Positions 1-8,257 of a stretch of 64,000 nt of DNA are shown piece after piece. Numbering within the stretch: position 1 is the stretch's first letter; every line of letters starts with the position of its first letter. The notes below the pieces were generated by a model. That model worked only from the letters and a program-made list of their open reading frames with translations. It ran no database searches and had not been told where the DNA came from. Source of the DNA: JAMHWF01 sp964371405 (GTDB taxonomy: Bacteria; Pseudomonadota; Gammaproteobacteria; Burkholderiales; Burkholderiaceae_C); the NCBI GenBank assembly GCA_964371405.1, contig CAYJLV010000018.1, positions 7,492-71,491 of the forward strand, read 5' to 3'. The position numbers and the translations under genes are program-made.

Positions 1-87
1 GTCGGCCGTGTTCTTGACGCGCTTGGCGGCCCACAGGCCGACGGCGATCGTGACCAGCAGATAGAAGATGACCAGGGTCAGCAGCAT
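1..87 (-). CDS. Sodium:solute symporter family protein, N-terminal fragment
   Basis: Only the first 29 codons are inside the window; the rest lies beyond base 1. The peptide begins MLLTLVIFYLLVTIAVGLWA and continues with AKRVKNTAD. This is the typical first transmembrane helix of the sodium:solute symporter (SSS) family, followed by the basic motif and the start of the first loop. The ATG is at 87-85. It is on the same strand as ubiB and 84 bases downstream of it. The substrate cannot be judged from this fragment; acetate- or proline-type permeases belong to the same family. Confidence 0.7.
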   Translation of the reverse strand, partial: MLLTLVIFYLLVTIAVGLWAAKRVKNTAD

Positions 88-171
88 GGGCGGGCTTCGG
101 CGGGCGATTCGGATCGGGCAGGATTATCGGTGCATCGGCCCCGTGCCGGCCGGCGCGCAGCGCGCCGGGCT

Positions 172-1728
172 TCAGCCGAAGTAGATGCCGCCGAGAGCAC
201 TGATCTGCACGGCCACCAGCGCCGCGGCGAGCACCGCCACCGCCCAGGCCAGCGCCTTCAGCAGGCGGTTGGTCCGCCGCTGCGCGGCGGCCAGCGCGAG
301 CAGCGTCTGCGACTCGATCGGGCGCGGCTGCAGCGCCTGGTGCACCAGCCGCGGCAACTCGGGCAGCAGCTGCACATAGCGCGGCGCCTCATCCTTCAAG
401 CGCTGCAGCAGGCCGCGCCAGCCGATCTGCTCGTTCATCCAGTTCTCGAGGAAGGGTTTGGCGGTGTGCCAGAGATCGAGCTCGGGATCGAGCTGGCGCC
501 CGAGGCCCTCGACGTTGAGCAGCGTCTTCTGCAGCAGCACGAGCTGCGGCTGGATCTCGACGTTGAAGCGCCGCGATGCCTGGAACAGCCGCAGCAGCAC
601 GATGCCCAGCGAGATGTCCTTCAACGGGCGGTCGAAGTGCGGCTCGCAGACGGCGCGGATCGCGCCTTCGAGGGCGTCGACGCGCGTCGTCGGAGGCACC
701 CAGCCGCTCTCGACGTGCAGCTCGGCGACGCGCTTGTAGTCGCGCCGGAAGAAGGCGACGAAGTTCTGCGCGAGGTATTCCTTGTCGAACTCGGTCAGCG
801 TGCCGACGATGCCGAAATCGAGAGCGATGTAGCGGCCGAAGGTCGCGGCATCGACGCTGACCTGGATGTTGCCGGGGTGCATGTCGGCGTGGAAGAAGCC
901 GTCGTGGAACACCTGGGTGAAGAAGATCGTGACGCCGTCGCGGGCGAGCTTCCTGATATCGACGCCGGCCTCGCGCAGGCGCGGCACCTGGCTGATCGGC
1001 ACGCCGTGCATGCGCTCCATCACGATCACCGACGAGGTGCACAGCTCCCACACCATCTCGGGGATCATCAGCAGGTCCAGGCCCGCCATGTTGCGGCGCA
1101 GCTGGGCGGCGTTGGCTGCTTCGCGCACCAGGTCGAGCTCGTCGTGCAGGTACATGTCGAACTCGGCGACGACTTCGCGCGGGCGCAGGCGCCGGCCGTC
1201 GGCCGAGAGCCTCTCGACCCAGCGCGCCAGCGTGCCCATCAGCGCCAGGTCGTCCTCGATCACGTCGAGCATGCCGGGGCGCAGCACCTTGACGGCGACT
1301 TCGCGGCCGTCCTTCAGCGCGGCGAAGTGCACTTGGGCGATCGACGCGCTGGCCACCGGTTCCGGGTCGAAGCGCGCGAACACGGCCTCCAGCGGCCGGC
1401 CGAAGGCCTGCTCGACCAGCGCGCGTGCCTGCGCCCCCGGAAACGGCGGCACGCGGTCCTGCAGACGCGCCAGTTCGTCGGCGACGTCTGGCGGCAGCAG
1501 GTCGCGGCGCGTCGACAGCACCTGCCCGAACTTGACGAAGATGGGGCCGAGCCGCTCGAGCGCCAGGCGCATGCGCTCACCGCGCGGCGCGTGCAGGCCG
1601 CGCAGCCGGGCCAGCAGCCGGCCGGCCCCGCGCAGCCGACGCCCGCCGAAGCTCGACAGCGCCAACTCGTCGAGGCCGTAACGCAGGACCGTGAAGACGA
1701 TGACGACGAGCCGGGAGAGATACCTCAT
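172..1728 (-). CDS. ubiB: Ubiquinone biosynthesis protein UbiB, atypical kinase
   Basis: 518 residues, the usual UbiB length. It belongs to the ABC1/ADCK/UbiB atypical kinase family, which supports ubiquinone biosynthesis at the inner membrane, apparently through ATPase activity on the Ubi complex. Visible family motifs are KFGQ (66-69), the nucleotide-binding Lys in AVKV (about 147), an ExD-type motif at about 198-206, HADMHPGN (280-287) and DFG (304-306). Two hydrophobic segments end the protein at about 485-518. The ATG at 1728 overlaps the ubiJ stop as ATGA, which fixes the start; the reading frame continues upstream but those codons are the shadow of ubiJ. UbiB and UbiJ are co-translated and act in the same pathway as UbiE at 36.2 kb. 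Confidence 0.96.
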   Translation of the reverse strand: MRYLSRLVVIVFTVLRYGLDELALSSFGGRRLRGAGRLLARLRGLHAPRGERMRLALERLGPIFVKFGQVLSTRRDLLPPDVADELARLQDRVPPFPGAQARALVEQAFGRPLEAVFARFDPEPVASASIAQVHFAALKDGREVAVKVLRPGMLDVIEDDLALMGTLARWVERLSADGRRLRPREVVAEFDMYLHDELDLVREAANAAQLRRNMAGLDLLMIPEMVWELCTSSVIVMERMHGVPISQVPRLREAGVDIRKLARDGVTIFFTQVFHDGFFHADMHPGNIQVSVDAATFGRYIALDFGIVGTLTEFDKEYLAQNFVAFFRRDYKRVAELHVESGWVPPTTRVDALEGAIRAVCEPHFDRPLKDISLGIVLLRLFQASRRFNVEIQPQLVLLQKTLLNVEGLGRQLDPELDLWHTAKPFLENWMNEQIGWRGLLQRLKDEAPRYVQLLPELPRLVHQALQPRPIESQTLLALAAAQRRTNRLLKALAWAVAVLAAALVAVQISALGGIYFG

Positions 1729-2264
1729 CGCTCGCCGCGCCCGGCGCCGCGCTCGACGGCCGCGGCGACGCCGCGCAGCGCGCTGCGCACGCCGTGCGCG
1801 ACCGGGCGGGCGGCCGCGGCGAACTGGTGTGCCGGGCCAGGGCCGATCACGCGCGCCAAGTCGTCCTCGACATCCCAGCGCAGGTGGTCGATCAACCAGT
1901 TCAGGTCGGTGGCGAACGCCGCGTCGCCCTGGATCGATATCACCGGGCGCTCGCCCGCTGCTGCGCGCAGCAGCGCGCCGACGGGGTTCGAGGCATCGAC
2001 GCGCAGCAGCAGCGGCGCCTCGCCGGGCACGGGCTGCGCGCCGCACCATTCGAACAGACCCGCCGGCGTGACGGCGAAGACCAGCGCCGGCGGCGCCGGC
2101 AGCAGGCTCGGCCAACCGGCCAGCGCACATTCGACACGGCGGCCGGCATGGCTGCGCAGCCGCTCGGCCGCCGCCGGCTCGGCCGCCAGCACGTGGTTGA
2201 GCAGCAGCACCAGGCGCTCGAGCAGCGCCGTCGACAGGCTGGCCGGGATCGGTTCGCGAAGCAT
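1725..2264 (-). CDS. ubiJ: Ubiquinone biosynthesis accessory factor UbiJ (SCP2 domain)
   Basis: 179 residues. The N-terminal half resembles the SCP2 sterol-carrier domain, including the TNLNW-like element ATDLNWLIDHLRWDVEDDLA that is typical of UbiJ. The C-terminal third is a likely helix. UbiJ is a lipid-binding organiser of the soluble Ubi biosynthesis complex. The chosen ATG at 2264 begins MLREPIPASL; an in-frame start 11 codons upstream is possible but less likely, because a good -10 box (TACAAT) ends only 6 bases before 2264. The stop overlaps the ubiB start by 4 bases. In other Burkholderiales, as I recall, ubiE (and often a Tim44-like gene) lies directly upstream; here an exopolysaccharide gene on the opposite strand lies there. 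Confidence 0.9.
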   Translation of the reverse strand: MLREPIPASLSTALLERLVLLLNHVLAAEPAAAERLRSHAGRRVECALAGWPSLLPAPPALVFAVTPAGLFEWCGAQPVPGEAPLLLRVDASNPVGALLRAAAGERPVISIQGDAAFATDLNWLIDHLRWDVEDDLARVIGPGPAHQFAAAARPVAHGVRSALRGVAAAVERGAGRGER

Positions 2265-2270
2265 GCGCGG

Positions 2271-2276
2271 ATTGTA
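2271..2276 (-). promoter_or_regulatory. Candidate -10 box for ubiJ-ubiB, possibly leaderless
   Basis: On the minus strand TACAAT matches the sigma-70 consensus TATAAT at five of six positions. It ends 6 bases before the ubiJ ATG, so transcription would begin at or next to the start codon. No convincing -35 box is seen 16-18 bases upstream and no Shine-Dalgarno sequence fits. The leaderless reading is an inference. Confidence 0.45.
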
Positions 2277-2293
2277 GGCAGGCGGCGCCCCTG

Positions 2294-2315
2294 CCATCCC
2301 GCGATCGCAGGATGG
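2294..2315. repeat. 22-bp near-perfect palindrome between ubiJ and the EPS locus
   Basis: CCATCC-C-GCGATCGC-A-GGATGG. The two 6-base arms and the central GCGATCGC are fully symmetric, with one mismatched pair (2300/2309). It lies between the divergent ubiJ and the first EPS gene. It could be an operator for either gene or a structure left at the junction; its role is unknown. Confidence 0.5.
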
Positions 2316-2404
2316 GGCGGGCGGCGATTTCGATCAGAATCCGCCATCAGTCTGCAGGCCGCGCCAGCGGCCGGGATGGCACACAGCGCAGACCGGATCG
2401 ACCC

Positions 2405-3799
2405 ATGTTCGAAGACCGCAGCTACAAGAGAACGTTCTACAGCGCGCCGCAGTCCGTCACGTCGCTGGTGGCTGCCTTCCTCGAGCCCACGATCAGCGTC
2501 GTCGCGTTCCTCGCGGTATCGCGCCACTTCGACGAACCCACGCTGCGGGCGTCGCTGACGCTGTGCCTGCTCGTCTTCGCGCTGACCTTCCCGGGGCGCA
2601 ACCGCTTCCGCGACAACCTGCTGAGCGCCGGCGTCGACATCGTCAGCTCGTGGGTCGTGCTGCTGGCGATCCTCACGCTGTGCGGCTACGCGACGCGCAG
2701 CCTCGAATTCTTCGACCGCCAGGCGCTGCTCGCCTGGGCGCTGGTGACGCCGGTGCTGCAGTGGCTGGCGGTGTGGATCGGCCAGACGCTGATCCGCCGT
2801 TACGCTGCCAGCCCGCAGGCGCGGCGCCCCGCGATCGTCGTCGGCGGCGGTCCGCTGGGCGTGAAGGTGGCGCGAGCCCTGATGGAGGCACGCGCCGACG
2901 GCATCGATTTCATCGGCTACTTCGACGACCGGGTCGACGAGCGTCTGCACGCCGAGGCCGCGGCGCAGCGCCTGGGCGGCCTGACCGACGTGGCCGCCTA
3001 CGTGCGCACGAGCGGCATCCGCGAGGTCTATATCACGATGGCGCTCGGCTCGCAGCCGCGCATCGTCTCGCTGCTCGAACAACTGCAGGGCACGACGGCA
3101 TCGCTCTTCTTCGTGCCCGACGTGTTCGGCATCAGCATCATCCAGGGCCGGCTGCAGGACCTCAACGGCGTGCCCGTCGTCGGCATCTGCGAGACGCCCT
3201 TCACCGGCACCAACGACCTGGTCAAGCGCATCAGCGACATCGTGATCGCGTCGATCATCCTGGTGCTGATTTCGCCCGTGCTGATCGCCATCGCGATCGG
3301 CGTCAAGCTCAGCTCGCCCGGCCCAGTCATCTTCCGCCAGCGCCGCAACGGCCTCGACGGCAGCGAGATCGTGGTCTACAAGTTCCGATCGATGACGACA
3401 CAGGACAACGGCCCCGTCGTCAAGCAGGCGACGCGCAACGATGCGCGCATCACCCCCTTCGGCGCCTTCCTGCGCCGCACGTCGCTCGACGAGTTGCCGC
3501 AGTTCCTCAACGTGCTGCAGGGCACGATGAGCATCGTCGGCCCGCGCCCGCACGCCGTGGCGCACAACGAGGAGTACCGGCGCCTGATCAAGGCCTACAT
3601 GGTCCGCCACAAGGTCAAGCCGGGCATCACCGGTTGGGCCCAGGTGAACGGGCACCGTGGCGAAACCGACACGATCGAGAAGATGCAGGCACGCGTCGAA
3701 TACGATCTGGAGTACCTGCGCAACTGGTCGCTGGGTCTGGACCTGCAGATCATTGTGCGTACCATCCGGCTGGTGTTCTTCGACCGCCACGCCTACTGA
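2405..3799 (+). CDS. Undecaprenyl-phosphate glucose phosphotransferase (EPS initiating transferase)
   Basis: 464 residues, the usual length for the WcaJ/CpsE-type polyprenyl glycosylphosphotransferases. The N-terminal part has several transmembrane segments and a CoA-binding-like Rossmann region (VGGGPLGVKVA at about 140). The C-terminal bacterial sugar transferase domain starts at about residue 273 and holds the family motifs VGPRPHAV and KPGITGWAQVNG (about 405). It transfers a sugar-1-phosphate, probably glucose-1-phosphate, to undecaprenyl phosphate and so starts each EPS repeat unit at the cytoplasmic face of the membrane. The ATG at 2405 begins MFEDRSYKRT. It is the first gene of the plus-strand arm and is followed by an EpsL-type gene. 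The exact sugar is not shown by the sequence. Confidence 0.92.
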   Translation: MFEDRSYKRTFYSAPQSVTSLVAAFLEPTISVVAFLAVSRHFDEPTLRASLTLCLLVFALTFPGRNRFRDNLLSAGVDIVSSWVVLLAILTLCGYATRSLEFFDRQALLAWALVTPVLQWLAVWIGQTLIRRYAASPQARRPAIVVGGGPLGVKVARALMEARADGIDFIGYFDDRVDERLHAEAAAQRLGGLTDVAAYVRTSGIREVYITMALGSQPRIVSLLEQLQGTTASLFFVPDVFGISIIQGRLQDLNGVPVVGICETPFTGTNDLVKRISDIVIASIILVLISPVLIAIAIGVKLSSPGPVIFRQRRNGLDGSEIVVYKFRSMTTQDNGPVVKQATRNDARITPFGAFLRRTSLDELPQFLNVLQGTMSIVGPRPHAVAHNEEYRRLIKAYMVRHKVKPGITGWAQVNGHRGETDTIEKMQARVEYDLEYLRNWSLGLDLQIIVRTIRLVFFDRHAY

Positions 3800-3839
3800 T
3801 GCGCGGCGCCACTCACCCCGCATCCACTGGAGATCTGCG

Positions 3840-5039
3840 ATGAACCAGACAAAGAGTATCGTTCGCCTAGCTTTCGTGACCCTCGGCATCACGGCGGCAG
3901 GCGCGGTTCATGCGCAGCAGAGTCCTTACTACATCGGCGCGTCGCAGACGTTCACCCACGACTCCAACCTGTTTCGGCTCGCCGACGGCGCTGCGTTGCC
4001 GGTCGGCGCGGTGAGCCGCAGCGATACGATCTCGACCACATCGCTGCTGGCAGGCATCGATCAGCCGATCGGGCGCCAGCGGCTGTTCGGCGACGTCGCC
4101 ATTCGCCACAACCGCTTCGCCGACAACGACCAGCTCGACAACACCGGCTACGGCATCGGCCTGGGTATCGACTGGGCGACGATCAACCAGCTCTCGGGCA
4201 CAGTCAGCTACACGGCGTCGCAGACGCTGTCGAGCTTCGCCGACGGTGTCGGATCGGTCACCGCACCGAACAAGGAACGCAGCCAGCAGTTTCTCGCGCG
4301 CGGCCGCCTCGGCGGCGCCTCACTGCTGTCCGCCGAGGCCACGTACATCTTCAGGAAGCGCGACTACTCGGCCGCGACGCCTGCTGCGCAGGCCAACGAG
4401 TTCGATCAGAACTCGCTCGGTCTGGGCCTGCTGTACCGGCCCAGCGGCCTGCTGACTCTGGGTACGGGCGTGCGCCACACGCGCGGCAGCTTCGATGCGC
4501 TGGCCGACGATTTCGACCGCAACGACCTGGACCTGACGGCGGTCTGGGTGCCCAGCGGGCTGAGCAAGGTCGCCGCCCGCCTGAGCTACAGCAAGGAAGA
4601 GCACGACGTCCCGGCGGTCGCGACGCTCCGCAACTTCTCCGGCGTGACGGGCTCGCTCACTTGGGAGTACAAGCCCACCGGCAAGCTGACGTTCATCACG
4701 GACCTGATCCGCGACACCGGCGCCGAGGCCGGCTTCGACGGCTTCACGTTCAACAACACGAATCCGGCCGGCAACAACAGCCAAGTCACTTCGGCAGCGC
4801 GCGTACGCGCGCACTGGGACGCCACGGCCAAGATCGGCGTCGACGCGGGCGCCCGCTACGCCGAGCGCAAGCTGCTCGGCGGCGGCGACGACAAGACCGG
4901 CACACTGACGCTGGCCGCCAACTACCTGGCGACGCGCAACATCCTGCTCGGTTGCCAGCTCGCGCACGAAAAACGCGGCGGCTCGACCTCCTACACCGCC
5001 AACATGGCCGGCTGCTCGGCCCAGGTGACGCTGCGCTGA
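3840..5039 (+). CDS. Exopolysaccharide outer-membrane beta-barrel protein, EpsL-like
   Basis: 399 residues. A signal peptide with probable cleavage after AVHA (about 25) is followed by a protein rich in alternating polar/aromatic strands (YYIGASQTFTHDSNLFRL and many similar), as expected of an outer-membrane beta-barrel. The opening resembles the EpsL family that accompanies EpsE/EpsF/EpsG in exopolysaccharide loci of betaproteobacteria. It probably takes part in export or anchoring of the polymer at the outer membrane. It lies 40 bases after the initiating transferase and 25 before galE, so is probably co-transcribed. A family search is needed to settle the EpsL name; the barrel prediction is stronger. 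Confidence 0.8.
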   Translation: MNQTKSIVRLAFVTLGITAAGAVHAQQSPYYIGASQTFTHDSNLFRLADGAALPVGAVSRSDTISTTSLLAGIDQPIGRQRLFGDVAIRHNRFADNDQLDNTGYGIGLGIDWATINQLSGTVSYTASQTLSSFADGVGSVTAPNKERSQQFLARGRLGGASLLSAEATYIFRKRDYSAATPAAQANEFDQNSLGLGLLYRPSGLLTLGTGVRHTRGSFDALADDFDRNDLDLTAVWVPSGLSKVAARLSYSKEEHDVPAVATLRNFSGVTGSLTWEYKPTGKLTFITDLIRDTGAEAGFDGFTFNNTNPAGNNSQVTSAARVRAHWDATAKIGVDAGARYAERKLLGGGDDKTGTLTLAANYLATRNILLGCQLAHEKRGGSTSYTANMAGCSAQVTLR

Positions 5040-5064
5040 GCTGCTGTCGCCGCGCTTCCTCGAC

Positions 5065-6081
5065 ATGTCCACTGTCCTGCTCACAGGTGCCACCGGATAC
5101 ATCGCCTCCCACACTTGGCTGGCGCTGCAGGAGGCCGGGCATGCGGTCGTGGGCATCGACGACTTCTCGAACAGCTCGCCGGCGGTTCTCGAACGGCTCG
5201 AGCGCCTGAGTGGCGGCGCGCCCGTCTTCGAGCGGGTCGACGTGTGCGACGAACCGGCGCTACGGCGTGTCTTCGACGCGCGCCACATCGATGCCGTCGT
5301 GCATTTCGCGGCGCTGAAGGCCGTCGGCGAGTCGCGACAAAGACCGCTTGACTATTACTCGACCAACGTCAGCGGCCTGCTGACGCTGTGCCGCGTGATG
5401 CGCGACACCGGTTGCCGCACGCTGGTGTTCAGCTCCAGCGCCACTGTCTACGGCGAGGCGCCGCAGCAGCCGATCAGGGAAGACTCGCCGCTGTCGTACA
5501 CGAACCCCTACGGGGCGACGAAGCTGATCGGCGAGTCGATCCTGCGCGATCTGGTCGCCGCCGATACGAGCTGGGCGATCGCCTGCCTGCGCTACTTCAA
5601 CCCGATCGGTGCGCACGAGAGCGGGCTGATCGGCGAGGATCCGCGAGGCGAGCCGGCCAACCTGCTGCCCTACATCGCCCAGGTCGCGGTCGGCCGTCGC
5701 GAGCGCCTGCGAATCTTCGGCAACGACTACGACACGCCCGACGGCACGGGCGTGCGCGACTACATCCACGTCGTCGATCTGGCGGAGGGGCACGTCGCCG
5801 CGCTGCACCGACTGGCCGAGACGCGGCGTTCGCTGACCGTCAACCTCGGCACGGGCACAGGCTACAGCGTGCTCGACGTGGTTCGCGCCTACGAGCGCGC
5901 GAGCGGGCGCAGCGTGCCCTGCGAAGTCGTCGCGCGCCGCCCCGGCGACGTCGCCCGCTGCTACGCGGATCCGACGCTGGCTCGCGAACTGCTCGGCTGG
6001 CGCGCCCGGCGCGATCTCGACGCGATGTGCGCCGACAGCTGGCGCTGGCAATCGTCGAACCATCGGGGATACGCAGCCTGA
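5065..6081 (+). CDS. galE: UDP-glucose 4-epimerase
   Basis: 338 residues, standard for GalE. It is an extended short-chain dehydrogenase that interconverts UDP-glucose and UDP-galactose. The NAD-binding motif near the N terminus reads GATGYIASH (8-16), with Ala where most GalE proteins have the last Gly. The catalytic Ser lies in SSSATVYGE and the catalytic pair in YGATK (Tyr149, Lys153). Conserved RYFNPIGAH and the C-terminal NLGTGTGYSVLDVV are present. The start at 5065 is the only good ATG. It probably supplies UDP-galactose for this EPS, but could also serve central metabolism. Confidence 0.95.
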   Translation: MSTVLLTGATGYIASHTWLALQEAGHAVVGIDDFSNSSPAVLERLERLSGGAPVFERVDVCDEPALRRVFDARHIDAVVHFAALKAVGESRQRPLDYYSTNVSGLLTLCRVMRDTGCRTLVFSSSATVYGEAPQQPIREDSPLSYTNPYGATKLIGESILRDLVAADTSWAIACLRYFNPIGAHESGLIGEDPRGEPANLLPYIAQVAVGRRERLRIFGNDYDTPDGTGVRDYIHVVDLAEGHVAALHRLAETRRSLTVNLGTGTGYSVLDVVRAYERASGRSVPCEVVARRPGDVARCYADPTLARELLGWRARRDLDAMCADSWRWQSSNHRGYAA

Positions 6082-6134
6082 AGCCGGATCGTTCGCCACC
6101 TCCTTTCCGCCCTCTTCCGTCTGCACTCCTATCC

Positions 6135-7250
6135 ATGAACAAGACCGCACTGATCACGGGAATCACAGGCCAGGATGGCGCCTATCTGGCCGAACTGCTG
6201 CTCGCCAAGGGCTATCGCGTGCACGGCATCAAGCGCCGCAGCAGCCTGTTCAACACCGACCGCATCGACCATCTGTACCAAGATCCGCACGTCGACGACC
6301 AGCGCCTCGTGCTGCACTACGGCGATCTGACCGACTCGACGAATCTGATCCGCATCGTGCAGCAGGTGCAGCCCGATGAGATCTATAACCTCGCTGCGAT
6401 GAGCCACGTCGCGGTGAGCTTCGAGACGCCCGAGTACACCGCCAATGCCGACGGCATCGGCACGCTGCGCATCCTCGAGGCGATCCGCATCCTCGGCCTC
6501 GAGAAGAAGACGCGCTTCTACCAGGCGTCCACGTCCGAGCTGTACGGGCTGGTGCAGGAGATCCCGCAGAAGGAAACCACACCGTTCTACCCACGCAGCC
6601 CGTACGCCGTCGCCAAGCTCTACGGCTACTGGATCACGGTCAACTACCGCGAGGCCTATGGCCTGTATGCCTGCAACGGCATCCTGTTCAACCACGAGAG
6701 TCCGCTGCGCGGCGAGACCTTCGTGACGCGCAAGATCACGCGCGCCGTCGCCCGCATCGCGCTGGGGCTGCAGGACTGCCTGTATCTCGGCAACCTGAGC
6801 GCCCTGCGCGACTGGGGCCACGCCAAGGACTACGTCGAGATGCAGTGGCTGATGCTGCAGCAGGAGCAGCCGGAAGACTTCGTCATCGCCACCGGCGTGC
6901 AGTACAGTGTGCGCCAGTTCGTCGAATTCGCGGCGCGCGAGCTCGGCATCACCGTGGCATTCGAGGGCGAAGGCGTCGAGGAAGTCGGCCGCGTCGTCAA
7001 GGTCGAGGGCAACAAGGCGCGCGTCAAGCCGGGCGAGGTCATCGTGCGCGTCGATCCGCGCTACTTCCGTCCGACCGAAGTCGAGACGCTGCTCGGCGAC
7101 CCGACCAAGGCCAAGCAGAAGCTCGGCTGGACGCCGAAGACGACGCTGGCCGAACTGGTCGCCGAGATGGTCAACGCCGACTACACGGCGGCACGGCGCG
7201 ACAGCCTGGTCAAGCTCGCAGGCTTCCAGGCCTACGACTACAACGAGTGA
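6135..7250 (+). CDS. gmd: GDP-mannose 4,6-dehydratase
   Basis: 371 residues. It converts GDP-D-mannose to GDP-4-keto-6-deoxy-D-mannose, the first step to GDP-L-fucose. Visible motifs are GITGQDGAYLAELL at the N terminus, KRRSS, ASTSELYG with the catalytic Thr/Ser, and YAVAK (Tyr157, Lys161). The ATG at 6135 was preferred over upstream codons because the family N terminus MNKTALITG begins exactly there. The next gene, fcl, starts 11 bases after the stop, so the two are almost certainly co-translated and form a complete route to GDP-L-fucose. Confidence 0.97.
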   Translation: MNKTALITGITGQDGAYLAELLLAKGYRVHGIKRRSSLFNTDRIDHLYQDPHVDDQRLVLHYGDLTDSTNLIRIVQQVQPDEIYNLAAMSHVAVSFETPEYTANADGIGTLRILEAIRILGLEKKTRFYQASTSELYGLVQEIPQKETTPFYPRSPYAVAKLYGYWITVNYREAYGLYACNGILFNHESPLRGETFVTRKITRAVARIALGLQDCLYLGNLSALRDWGHAKDYVEMQWLMLQQEQPEDFVIATGVQYSVRQFVEFAARELGITVAFEGEGVEEVGRVVKVEGNKARVKPGEVIVRVDPRYFRPTEVETLLGDPTKAKQKLGWTPKTTLAELVAEMVNADYTAARRDSLVKLAGFQAYDYNE

Positions 7251-7261
7251 CGCCGCCCGCC

Positions 7262-8242
7262 ATGGACACCGCATCGCGCATCTATGTCGCCGGGCACCGC
7301 GGGCTGGTCGGATCGGCGATCGTCCGCAACCTGCAGGCCAAAGGTTACGGATCGCTGATCCTGCGCACGCACGCCGAGCTCGACCTGACCGACACGCGGC
7401 AGACGGAAGCCTTCTTCGCCGCCGAGAAGCCGCAATACGTCTTCCTCGCCGCGGCGAAGGTGGGCGGCATCGTCGCCAACAACACCTATCCGGCCGAATT
7501 CATCCGCGACAACCTCGCGATCCAGACCAACGTCATCCACGCGGCGTGGAAGGCGGGCGCCGCGCGGCTGCTGTTCCTCGGCTCGAGCTGCATCTATCCG
7601 CGGCTGGCGCCGCAGCCGATGAAGGAGTCATGCCTCCTGACCGGGCCGCTCGAACCGACGAACCGCCCGTATGCGCTGGCCAAGATCGCCGGCATCGAAA
7701 TGTGCTGGAGCTACAACCGCCAGTACGGCACGCGATACCTCGCCGCGATGCCGACCAACCTGTACGGCCCGGGCGACAACTACCACCCGCAGAACAGCCA
7801 CGTCATTCCGGCACTGCTGCGCAAGTTCCACGAGGCCAAGCTGCGCGGCGAGCACGCGGTGACGGTCTGGGGCACGGGCACGCCTCGGCGCGAGTTCCTC
7901 TACAGCGACGACATGGCCGACGCCTGCGTCCACCTGATGAACCTGCCCGACGACCGCTATGCCGCGCTGCTCGGCAGCGACGAATCGGTCAGCGGCCGGT
8001 TCGAACCGCCGCTGGTCAACATCGGCGTCGGCGACGACATCACGATCGCCGAGCTGGCGTCGCTGGTGCGCGACGTGGTCGGATTCCGCGGCGACATCCG
8101 CTACGACACGTCCCAGCCCGACGGTACGCCGCGCAAGCTGATGGACGTGAGCGTGCTGGCAGGCGCAGGCTGGAAGGCGTCGACGCCGCTGCGCAACGGA
8201 TTGGCGTGCGCCTACCGCGAGTTCCTGCAGACGCTCGCCTGA
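7262..8242 (+). CDS. fcl: GDP-L-fucose synthase
   Basis: 326 residues. It epimerises and reduces GDP-4-keto-6-deoxy-mannose to GDP-L-fucose with NADPH. Evidence: AGHRGLVGSAIVR (Rossmann motif), GSSCIYPRLAPQPMKES, and the catalytic YALAK (Tyr137, Lys141) followed by IAGIEMCWSYNRQYG, all diagnostic for WcaG/Fcl. There is a short insertion at about 240-250 (LLGSDESVSGRFEPP), a place where family members vary. It lies directly after gmd and 15 bases before manC. Together they predict fucose, or a related deoxyhexose, in the polymer. Confidence 0.96.
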   Translation: MDTASRIYVAGHRGLVGSAIVRNLQAKGYGSLILRTHAELDLTDTRQTEAFFAAEKPQYVFLAAAKVGGIVANNTYPAEFIRDNLAIQTNVIHAAWKAGAARLLFLGSSCIYPRLAPQPMKESCLLTGPLEPTNRPYALAKIAGIEMCWSYNRQYGTRYLAAMPTNLYGPGDNYHPQNSHVIPALLRKFHEAKLRGEHAVTVWGTGTPRREFLYSDDMADACVHLMNLPDDRYAALLGSDESVSGRFEPPLVNIGVGDDITIAELASLVRDVVGFRGDIRYDTSQPDGTPRKLMDVSVLAGAGWKASTPLRNGLACAYREFLQTLA

Positions 8243-8257
8243 CGATCGGTATCCAAC

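Noticed and set aside
130..2277. A 715-codon plus-strand frame opposite ubiB and ubiJ
   Set aside because: It is the mirror of two well-supported overlapping minus-strand genes and has no recognisable domain.
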